The translations under genes were made by a program, and so were the position numbers. Below are positions 26,993 through 36,689 of a stretch of 64,000 nucleotides of DNA, piece by piece. The stretch spans positions 241,353 through 305,352 of the forward strand of contig NW_017265164.1 of NCBI RefSeq assembly GCF_001638985.1, given 5' to 3'. Position 1 is the stretch's first letter. The number at the start of each line of letters is the position of its first letter. Under the pieces are notes generated by a model, which saw only the letters and a list, made by a program, of their open reading frames with translations, had not been told where the DNA came from and did not search any database. Origin of the DNA: Phycomyces blakesleeanus NRRL 1555(-) (taxonomy: Eukaryota > Mucoromycota > Mucoromycetes > Mucorales > Phycomycetaceae).

Positions 26993-28468
26993 GATAGAGA
27001 GGACCAAAACAGGTGCGTAACCATAAAAAAATTGTATTATATTAACCGATTGACTCCCAGATGGGCAGTATAATGCTCAATTAGATCGAAAGAATGGAAG
27101 AAAAAAGGTAGAGAAGAAATAGAGAAACCATGGTAACGAATTATACATACATAATTATGTATATGTATTATTTTTTGTGTATATCTTTGTATTAATAGTA
27201 TTATTATTCTTAGCTGAGAGAGATAAAATAAGATAAGATAAAAAAATTATTGGTCTTCAAATGGTCGTAGTAGAGCTTTGTTTTTTTCTTCTTTGTTTTT
27301 GTTTGGTAGTCTATAAAAGATATGAGCGATTTATTCAAAACGACTATTTTGATAGCATTAATTATACATTTTATACATATGTATATATTTATGATACCTA
27401 AGAAATAAAGGCAAATCTATTGATATTTATACAAATGATATATATATATATATAAGAGGGGTAAAAGAAAAGCAAAGAAAGGAGAAGGCTCTAGACCACT
27501 TGGTTAACCTCAAAGGAGACAAGACAGAGAGGAAAACGATTGATCTTAATGAAATTCAGGAAAACCTATTATTCTCCCTTTGATCCTTTTTTTTTTAACT
27601 AAGATTATGATTATTTACTTTTTCTTTTCTTTTTGATATTTAGGTTGGCTCTAAATGCTTCTTGCTTCGTATTAAGAGTAGAACAAATACTTTAATGCGG
27701 GTACGGATACGAGTATGGATATGGATAAAGCCAAGACCATTAATGATGTGTGCACTGTATCATAATAATTATAAGGATCAAGGAGAAAAATGTCTCCAAA
27801 AGGAGAAGAGGGAGGAATATGGAAAGGTAAAGCCAAAGTCAAAAGGGAAAGGAAATAGATAAATAAATAAAAAGGGGGTGAAAAGACTGGAGAGACTTGC
27901 TTTTATATATATATTTGAATTTTTTTACATCATCAATATTTTCTGGGTGCTATTAAATGAATTGGCTTCAACTCAAAATAATAAATATAAATTTTAAAAG
28001 CTAAATAAATAAATGACAATTAAGTGTCAAACTCAATTGAATGTCGTACAACTCGGCTCGTACAAGAATGAGCAAGCGGTCCTGAGCCGATTTATTTTAT
28101 TTTATTTTATTTGAATTTCTGCCCTATCTTTCTCTCTTTCTTAAGAGTCAATACATATATATATATATATATCCTTACTTTATAAACCATGCCTCCTTTG
28201 GATATACAAAGAGAGAGAGGGAGGGGGGAAATGGGGGAAGTTTGGAGTCTAAAGAGGAAAAAGAGGGGGGTTCATAGTATTATTCACAGAAAAACAAACA
28301 AAAAAAAAAGAGGTTTTGATAATTGTCTTGTTTCAAACTAGATGATATCATTTCACGTATTGAGTCCACAAATCTTTTAATCTACATACACAGTTAAATA
28401 TTTTTTATTGATATTTTTGCCTTTTGTACCTAGGAATATTATTTAATAAAAAAAAAAGAGAGAACAAA
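26820..28468. other. Spacer upstream of the Rax2-like gene
   Basis: Contains the Rax2-like promoter. A GA/GGGA then GAAA repeat tract (26927-26992) lies just upstream of the start codon; further TA runs at 27439-27454 and 28154-28172, a purine-rich block near 28208-28275, and an inverted pair TCGGCTC/GAGCCGA around 28052-28091. No supported gene. Confidence 0.6.
26957..26992. repeat. GAAA tetranucleotide microsatellite
   Basis: Pure GAAA repeats of about nine units preceded by GGGA repeats, in the 5' flank of the Rax2-like gene; a homopurine tract able to form H-DNA. Confidence 0.85.
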
Positions 28469-28734
28469 TTATGATTTTCTCTTCTTCTTATCGTTAATAT
28501 CCATAAATGACTTCAACCGGTCTTGGTGTGATGGATTAATCAAATTGATAATAGCTGACAAAGATAAAGAACAATTTTGGCACAGCTACATTTACGATAA
28601 ACTTGGTTCAAAATAGAGAGATCCAAATGATCCAAGGTGCTCTTCTCCAAAAGTTGCTTTACAACGCCACACAGGCCCTGTAACACATCAATAAACAAAC
28701 TATCAATTTCATCCAATAACTTTTTCTTTCCTTT
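28469..28734 (-). pseudogene. Possible C-terminal exons of an unrecognised gene
   Basis: Two pieces look coding. Piece 1 (about 28734 down to 28596) reads KKLLDEIDSLFIDVLQGLCG and on through STLDHLDLSILNQVY, well-formed amphipathic helices with no stop. A GTAAAT donor at 28595 and a CAG acceptor at 28555-28557 define a 41-nt intron; piece 2 (28469-28554) then continues in frame to a basic terminus, DINDKKKRKS, and a stop. Upstream the frame hits a stop at 28735-28737, and I could not connect a convincing earlier exon. It could be a decayed gene, or the 3' end of a gene whose other exons I failed to recognise. The plus strand of the same region also has open stretches, so the strand call is not certain. 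Confidence 0.35.
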
Positions 28735-29543
28735 TCAAAATAAGTTTCATTTGTAGGTACGTGTGCTGTTATCAGTTGTTGGAATCATCAGATACTACTG
28801 CTCAAAACCAAATAGCCAAATTGTGGTCACATTTTCAAAGTAGCTATTAAATATTTCTAGACACTAGCTCAAGTCTGTCAACCCTAAAGTAGCCAGCTAC
28901 TGCAGGGTTAGTGTGGGAAGCCTAAAATTATCTACCTTCAATATTTTTCAATCCACAAAAATAAATAAATAAATAAATAAATAAATAAAATTCAAATTTT
29001 ACCATCCCATTTTTTTTTGTTTTTTTTTTTTGCGATTCCATTTTTCAATTTTGCGATTCCTCTGACCGGGAGCTCAAATTTCTATTCTTCCCAAAATGGA
29101 AGTAGTTTACTCCCCGGCTGGGAGTCAAACAATGTTACACTGATAAATCTCATAATTTACTCATCATTTTTGTTTTTTCTGTTTTATTTCTGTGTTTTTT
29201 TCTTTCTTTCTTAATAAAACACTGAGAAAGTCCATTTATGGATACTTTAGTTTCAAAACTACCTAATGTAGCTATGAAATTTCAAGAAATTGCTTTTAAT
29301 TGATATTTTGAAAACTAACTTTGTATTTGTTTTTAACCAATTAAAAGGCTTGAGAGTAAATCGAAAATCTCGCATGCTTTATATATTAATATGGCTGGGT
29401 GGGTTCTCCGACAATCAATATCACTTTTTTTTTTCTTTTTTTTTGGTTTCAATTTTACACTTTCATTCTATACTTTCATTTCCCCCATCATCCTTTACCC
29501 TTTCCCTTCCTTCCTTTTTTTTGCATATAATATATGAACAGTG
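28735..29543. other. Spacer upstream of the SH3/RVxF adaptor gene
   Basis: AAAT repeats at 28962-28990, T-rich tracts at 29009-29030 and 29424-29444, and a long pyrimidine-rich stretch (29455-29525) directly before the ATG, typical of a fungal core promoter. Short G/C-richer patches near 29065-29120 are unexplained. No gene supported. Confidence 0.6.
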
Positions 29544-32328
29544 ATGCCCTCTACAACAAGAGACGGCAGACGCCTAACAGGCTATAATGGTGATGAGACC
29601 ACATATGGCTCAGTAGACAGTCATTCATTATACGACGATGCAATGGATGACGATAATGAACCCCTCCACGGACACATCCACAACAACAACAACAACAACC
29701 ACACAAATACCCAAAAATCCAAACAGAAACACAGTAACCACGACGATGACGATGACGATGACGATGATGAGGAAGATGCATATGGTATTGAAGATGCCGA
29801 AGAAGATGACCACATTGACGACCACATTGACGATGTAGAAGATGAGGAAGATGTTGAATCAATCTTGAGCATTCCCGACCCAAACATCGACTTTGACCTC
29901 GTCTACACTCTACATACCTTTGCTGCTACTGTCGAAGGTCAGGCATCCGTCGTCAAAGGAGATGCCCTGACTTTGTTGGATGATACGAACTCATACTGGT
30001 GGCTTATAAAGGTGCTCAAGACAGCCGAGATTGGTTATATTCCAGCAGAGCATATTGAAGTGAGTCAATGTACAATATATCCTCTCTTTCTATATAAATA
30101 TATGCATATATATATATGTGTGTATGTATGTGTGTGTGTTTGTGCTAATGATAATTATACAATGCTAGACACCTTATGAAAGATTAGCCCGATTAAACTC
30201 CCACCGTAACATTGAGGTACAAAAGAGCGATAAATTAAAGATAGAAATAATAAAAAGGTAGAAGAATAAAATAATATTGACTGATTTGGATATATATATC
30301 AAAGTTGACTCGCCGAGATATTCAAGATGCATTTCCTGCTCCTCCTTCAAGTAAACCTACTAGTACCAAAAAAGTAACGCTGTCCAAAGGCGTAAAATTT
30401 CAGGCACAGGTAATCATTGGTTTAAGTGACGACGAAGACTTTGAAGAAGAATTCGAAGAATGGCATGAGACCATGGTATCATCCGAAAGCTCTAGCGAAG
30501 AAAGTTCTGATGACGACGACGACGACGACTATGAATATATGGAAGAACGCCAGATGTATGGCATCGAAGACTACCAAGAGGGATCTCTTACCTTGGACCA
30601 TTTCCCAGACGATCCATCATCCTTGGCTACAATCGCACCATCACTTGTGTCTGATCGTCGCATGAGTGAAGGATCGATAATCGATATCCGCCCAGTTGAG
30701 TCCCCACAGGCCAGTGTTCGCGCTCCTCTGACTTTTGATGACACAATAGCTTCCGAAGCAGATACAATCCGGATTTCACTCACACCAAACATTGCTCGCG
30801 GTACAACCGAAGAAACATCACCTGTAGATGCTGGTGGTGATAAACCCAGACGTAACACAATTGACCAGCTTATGAGCAGCATTGCAGCAGATATCGATTT
30901 AGATGCGGACACGGAGTCATCGTCGATTGGCAAACCTAGAGAAAGAAAGGAGCGCAACAGTCTCCGCAAGTTCTTTTCGCGTGGAAAGGATAAAGACAAA
31001 GACAAAGAAAAAGACAAAGATAAGAATAAGAAGAACCGTCAGTCGTCCGACAGTGTGCTTGACAATGCGTCCCTGAATTCCCAATCAACAGGCGGCTACT
31101 CTGAAAGAGAACGCCCGACCAGTATTGCCTATTCTGACCGTGAACGCCCGATGAGCATGGATTCTACAAGACGTGACAGCGAAGATGCGCAGCTGCAGCA
31201 CCAGACTGTCCAGACTGCCCTGACTATTTATGCAGGCACAATTCCTTCCGAAATGGATTCGCTAATCCTGCGCGCAACTGCAACCACAATGGCTTCTGAG
31301 CTTGTCGAACAGGCCGTGCAGGACTTTGTAACACATGGAGAGATGCCCGAGCAAGAGGGCGTGGAGTACTTCTTGACTGTTAAGGGTATTGATGGCGATG
31401 TCTACACACTTTTGCCGTCCGACAAACCCCTGGCCATCTATCACACCCTGACTGCTCATTTGAGCACACCGATGCCATCACTTAAAAAGGCTCGCCGGAT
31501 CTCGCAGTTGATGTCTACAACCGACAGTATGCCCCACATGGGCCGGCCAAAGGACGGTGCTGCAGATCCCGAACCTGTCCGTTTCTATCTCAACGCCAAA
31601 CTACGCCGCGAGGAGAAGAGCACTAGTATTAATGGTGGTGGTGGATTGGTGAAGATCAAGGTTTGCCTGTTGTCTTCTGAGACTTCCCAGACAAACATCT
31701 TTTTTAAACCAGACCAGAATCGTCTGGACAAACTGGTGAGCGTCGGGCCATGGATGCTCGTTTCTGAGGTTACGACTCTTTTGCTTGAAAAGTTCTACAT
31801 ATTGAACGGAGTGGTCTCCAGTCAGGACATGGATGAGGCTGTGAACTCCCTGCGTCTGCAGGGGGAAGGTCCAGCTGTCCTCTACCGTCTTGCCATGTGT
31901 CAGAATGGTCAAGGTAAAGAGTTAAATACACATTAGTCTTATATATATATATACATGTGTGTGTACGTACGTGCATTTAATTTTAATAATAATAATAATA
32001 ATTACTATTATTTTGTGCTTTACTAATTAAACAAAAACTAAATTCTTTGTTTTACACTGTGTTTATGTACCTAAAATATTCTATAATTCCAGAGCAACTC
32101 CTTTCTCCTGAGGATTCCATTCAGGCCGTGTTTGGGGACCGTCTTCCACCATTATCCACTCGACGTAGCAGCAGCAGCAATCCAGACAGATCTTCGATTA
32201 GTTCAATGTCTTCCACCATCTATGCACCACAACAAGATGAAGTCTTCTTCCTTCTCCGTCGTGCCGGGTCAGTGGCACCAGCAGAGACCAAGCCAGGTAA
32301 GATGATCATACATCCTAATTATCATTAC

Positions 32329-32368
<40 letters not shown>

Positions 32369-32993
32369 ATTTGGTTCACCCCCTTGATTCTTTTTCTCTA
32401 ATCTCTTTTTATTTTTATTTTTTTTTGAACACAAATCCGTTAACATTTATTTATTTATTATTGTGACATTAGCTCGCCCTCCTCGACCTATTCGTCAGGA
32501 CACTCCCATGCCGAACCGAGACGACACTCCTACTACACTTGTAACCCCCATGCCTAATCGTGCCCTGACTTCTAGTCCCGTCGACAGTCTTTTGGCTGAT
32601 CTTCATCCACTGGTAAGACAACCTACGCCCGCACCTGCCATTGAACCTCCAACACAGCAATCTCAAACTCAACAAACTCAAACTCAGCAAACTCAACAAT
32701 CTCAAATTCAACAATCTCAACCACAACAGCCAAAACCAGATCAAAGAGCGATTCGTAAAGATATCGATTCCATGATATTCTGTGATGATTTTGGAATGGA
32801 AGATATGATGATGATGATTCGAGGGGCAGTACGATATGAAGATGAAACTCAAAAGAGATCATCGAGAGGTACATCAGCACCACTGCGTACCGAAATTCTA
32901 GAGGTCTACAAAGAGCATCAAGAAAGGCTCGAACAATTAGAAGAAGCATTGGATCAATTGATGGCAGAAGCAGTTGAAGTCTATGCTTGTTGA
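29544..32993 (+). CDS. SH3 adaptor with PP1-docking motif, Bud14/Tea4-like
   Basis: Five exons (29544-30059, 30169-30216, 30305-31913, 32093-32296, 32473-32993) encode 965 aa. The N terminus is Asn- and Asp/Glu-rich (about 50-110), followed by an SH3 domain at about 118-173 (VYTLHTFAATVEGQAS, SYWWLIKVL, IGYIPAEHIE) and the conserved tail TPYERLARLNSHRNIE. At 216-220 lies KGVKF, fitting the RVxF consensus for protein phosphatase 1. Yeast Bud14 and fission yeast Tea4 are SH3 proteins that bring PP1 to cell tips to control formins and polarity, so this role is inferred. Then come acidic stretches, a KDKDKE repeat, a globular region (about 500-720) possibly related to Ras-association folds, a Gln-rich segment (QQTQTQQTQQ) and a C-terminal coiled coil. 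Start is the first ATG after a pyrimidine-rich promoter. Exact orthology uncertain. Confidence 0.78.
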
Positions 32994-33315
32994 AAGAGAG
33001 AAATGAAATTGAAATTGAAATTGAAAAATAAAATAAAATAAAATAAATTCATTTATATTTATGTAGAAATGAAACACTTTTGAGAACTCTTTTTCTTTTT
33101 ATATATATATTTCACAATAAATATAAAGAAGAAAAAAAAATGTATGTAAATGGGGTGAGATAAATAAATATATGTGTGTGTGTATCTGTCTGCCTGCCTG
33201 CCTGCCTGCCTGCCTGTTTTGCCTGCCTGTGTGTGTGTGTGTGTGTGTTTGTGTTTGTGACCGACTGAGTGAGTGAGTGAGTGAGTGAGTGAATGTGTAT
33301 AAATGAGGCTTTTGG
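32994..33315. other. Convergent spacer with microsatellites
   Basis: Between the stops of two convergent genes. Contains AAATAA repeats (33020-33048), TGTG/CTGC tetramers (33174-33235), a TG run (33228-33248) and GAGT repeats (33268-33291). The ORF reading THSLTHSL here is repeat-derived. Confidence 0.7.
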
Positions 33316-33756
33316 TTATTTGGAATAGGGAGACTTGTGAATAGCATTCTGGATATGTTTTTGTACAATTTGGTAGGCTACAAGTTCGGCTGCGTTGTCA
33401 GTGAGCGGCTTGTCTTCGGGAGTGTTTGATGTCCACCAGCGAGTGGTTGATGGCAGCCGCAAGAGAGTACCGGGGGCAGATCTAGATCTTCTACGAACGG
33501 CCTGGTGCTTGAAAGGATGGCCTCTGGAGACATTTGATTTTCTTGCAACCTGGTCCTTGAAACGCTCGCTCATCTGCTGGTCCAAATCAATAGCATCAAG
33601 CAAGACATCAAGAGAGTTTTGCTGGCTGGGTAACAGAGGCATTGATACTGTTCGGGCATGGTTGCGGGCCACAGGTTCTTGTGCCTGGGGAGCGGCAAAT
33701 CTCACTTGCTTCTGAGTTCGCTTAAAGGGTGGCAATGCGGTTTGAAGAGAATACAT
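33316..33756 (-). CDS. Small basic protein of unknown function with RVxF-like motif
   Basis: A single-exon ORF of 146 aa starting at ATG 33756 (an upstream in-frame Met at 33828 lies in repeat-derived sequence, so is less likely). The composition is gene-like: Arg-rich patches (RRRSRSAPG), a helical stretch SLDVLLDAIDLDQQMSERF, WW in the second half, and a helical C-terminal region (ELVAYQIVQKHIQNAI). Near the N terminus KQVRFAAP matches the protein phosphatase 1 docking pattern [RK]x[VI]xF. The SRSAP string could be a phosphorylation or 14-3-3-type site. I do not recognise a family. It converges with the Bud14/Tea4-like gene 322 bp away. Confidence 0.65.
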   Translation of the reverse strand: MYSLQTALPPFKRTQKQVRFAAPQAQEPVARNHARTVSMPLLPSQQNSLDVLLDAIDLDQQMSERFKDQVARKSNVSRGHPFKHQAVRRRSRSAPGTLLRLPSTTRWWTSNTPEDKPLTDNAAELVAYQIVQKHIQNAIHKSPYSK

Positions 33757-33964
33757 TTCAATTATGTGATTGCTTGAGATTTTTGCTTTTTTATATATAT
33801 ATAAGTGGTAAGTGGAATTGGAAAGCAAAAAGCAAATAGCAAAAAAAAAAGATGAAGAAGAAGAAGAGAAATATAATAAATAGTCCTAATATAATAATAT
33901 CTTCGAGACTTATTAATAAAAATAATATATATATATATATATCTTCGGTTCTGAAGCGCCTAAA

Positions 33965-33992
33965 CCCCCCCCCCCCCCCCCCCCCCCCCCCC
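33965..33992. repeat. Homopolymeric C run (28 bases)
   Basis: Uninterrupted C on the plus strand, so G28 on the minus strand, just upstream of the minus-strand small gene. Such a run is rare in AT-rich DNA and can form G-quadruplex or i-motif structures; its assembled length should be treated with caution. Confidence 0.9.
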
Positions 33993-34312
33993 ACAAACCA
34001 CAAACCACAAACCACCACTAATCACCCCCCACCCCTGGTCCCCTTGGAATGTATATCTAATTTTGAACCTGACCAGGCCATTTTGGTCCTTCTTCTGTTC
34101 CCCACGCCATGGGTCCTTTTTCTACTTACCATTCTTCTTCTCCTACTCTTCATCCTTATCCTTATCCTTATCCTCCGACCCCTTTGGCTTATAAAAATGT
34201 ATGCTTCTTTTTTTCTTCTTCTTTCTTCTTTTATTACCTTGCTCCTTTGCGCCTTTTCATACATCCTCAACCATGCCTTTAAGAATAATAATCTTTGATT
34301 TCAACAATGAAC

Positions 34313-34320
34313 TGACGTCA
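34313..34320. promoter_or_regulatory. CRE/ATF palindrome
   Basis: TGACGTCA, the perfect binding palindrome of CREB/ATF-type bZIP factors, about 1.0 kb upstream of the Nst1 start and 0.56 kb upstream of the small RVxF gene. Functional use is inferred only. Confidence 0.45.
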
Positions 34321-34884
34321 CCTTTATCTTGAAGCCAAATGAAATAATAATAATAAAAAAAAAGGGCTATATACATATTAGATAAATATTTCATGATATA
34401 ATATAACAATAAAAAGTGCAAAATACATAGCACATAGTACAAATTAGCCCTTCTTTTGTGCCTCTCTGGTACATCTATAAGCGCCGTCCTATTTTGTTTT
34501 TTTTCCCCTTTTTATATAATTAGATATATATTTTTTCGTCCATTTCTTATAACAATTTATTTATTTTTGAATTTGATCATTGGATCCTAGGTAACACATC
34601 TGCAAGTTCCGTTCTTGCCACCTTATTTTATTTGTGCGTGCATTTATTTATTTATTTATATTATTTAAATAAGAATCTACAGTCATATCAGTACACAAAG
34701 CACACAAAGCACACAGAAACAAGAACCAAAAAAGAATATGAATATGAATATGAATAGGCACAAGCACAGGCACAGGCACAAAATACTATAAATACACTAC
34801 AAATATATATATGTATATGTATAGCACTTTTGTGTATTATACAAGTATATCATATATAAAGCACTTCAATAGTGGTGGCAGTGA

Positions 34885-34956
<72 letters not shown>
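34885..34956. repeat. TAG trinucleotide run, 24 units
   Basis: Perfect TAG repeat in non-coding DNA. It creates the Ser-, Thr- and stop-run reading frames seen in this stretch. Confidence 0.9.
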
Positions 34957-35360
34957 AAGCAGTAGCTTCTTTTATTATTATTTTAATTTCCCTTTGGATA
35001 TTAGATTCTGTGTCTGTGTCTGTGTCTGTGTGTGTATTTAAATATACATAATTTATATATAATTTATACATTTGTCTACATATCTTGTATAAACCCGTTT
35101 CTTTTTTGTCTTTATATATTTTATTTTATTTTATTTTATTTTATTTTATTTTTATTATTTTACATTTTTATCTTCTTTTTTTTTTTTTTTTTTTGGTCAT
35201 TGACCCATCTCCAGGATTCCCCTCTCATTCACCGAGCTTAGAGCCGATTTCAATAGATCATCTTTCGCTTGGAAATATTCCCTTCCTTTTTTCTCTTCTT
35301 TTCCTGGATTGACATTTGTTTCATCTAGTCTTTTTCTTTCTTTTCTTTTATTTCGTTCAA

Positions 35361-36654
35361 ATGACAAAATCAATTTATTCGCCTTCTTCTGCTCCTACTC
35401 CAAATCCAATGATTGACAGTCCATTGACTACTACCAAAAACAACAATAATAACGGCATCAACCGAAATAACCACAGCCACAACCACAACCACAACCACAA
35501 CCACAACAACAGCAGCAGCAGCAGTACTAGTGGTAATAATAATAAAAAGAAGAAGAAACAAAAGAAATCCAAAACAACCAAAGACGACCCTTCTTGGCCG
35601 ACTCGGCAAAAGTCTGAGGAAATATGGATGTGTCGAAACAATACCGAAGAACGACAAAAGATTCGTGAATTCTGGCTACATTTAGGCGAAGAAGAAAGAC
35701 GATCTCTAGTAAAAGTCGAAAAGGAAGCTGTCTTGAGAAAAATGAAAGAGCAACAGAAACATAACTGCAACTGTTCAGTCTGTGGAAAGAAAAGGTATAA
35801 CAACAAACATTACTAATAGCAACATTACCATTGCTGCTTTTTCTTCTACTACTACTTCCACTACTTCCACTAGTATTAATATTAATAGTAATAGTAATAC
35901 AGAGTTTCAACTTTGTTGGATATTGTTTAATATATATATATATTGTCTGGCCTACGTCTCTTTAATCTTTCCTTAGCTTTGATAAATTCTATTTCATCAG
36001 TTGATATTATATGTATGAGTGTACATACACACATACACACATACACACATAAATGTGTATATATATTGTCTGGGATATAGTATTCTAATCTTATCACTTT
36101 TATTTAGGACAGCGATCGAAGAAGAACTCGAGGTTCTCTACGACGCGTACTACGAAGAACTTGAACAATACGCCAATCATCAGCAACGCACTCGTATCTA
36201 TGGAGGATCGACCGCTATTTCGGGGTACCAACAGCCCAATATGTACGATTTTGATCCCGATCAGCTGGACGAAGAAGATGAAGATTACGAAGAAATATAT
36301 AATGACGAAGAAGAAGAAGAAGAAGACGAAGACGAAGAAGAAGACGAAGAATATGAAGATGAAGATGAAGATGAAGATGAAGAAGATGAAGAAGATGATG
36401 AAGAAGAAGAAGATGAGGAAGACGAGGGCGAGGATGAGGATGAGGATGAGGATGATAATGACGAAGACGAAGACGAAGACGACGAAGATGAAGAAGAGGA
36501 AGAAGAAAGACCATTCAAAACTACCGCCATTATCGATCGTAGTGGGGTTATTGACTCACGTCCTCGTAATCAATTTGCGACACGACCTCCGATGCCTACG
36601 TTTAGATATGCAGACAAATTTGGGTTTGGTAACAGTTTAACTGTGAGAGGTAAC

Positions 36655-36689
<35 letters not shown>

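Larger units (their letters stand above)
33757..35360. other. Spacer between the small RVxF protein and Nst1 genes
   Basis: Divergent promoters lie here. Holds the C28 homopolymer (33965-33992) followed by CACAAAC repeats and C-rich DNA, CCTTAT repeats (34154-34174), a perfect CRE palindrome (34313-34320), a TAG triplet run (34885-34956), TGTGTC repeats (35009-35033), TTTTA repeats (35120-35150) and a T18-19 run (35176-35194). No gene supported. Confidence 0.65.

Noticed and set aside
28011..28095. Possible tRNA or structured RNA at the TCGGCTC/GAGCCGA inverted pair
   Set aside because: No cloverleaf arms, no T-loop or A/B-box pattern; only one short stem.
36285..36530. Minus-strand ORF of almost pure serine
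   Set aside because: Antisense shadow of the Nst1 acidic coding tract.
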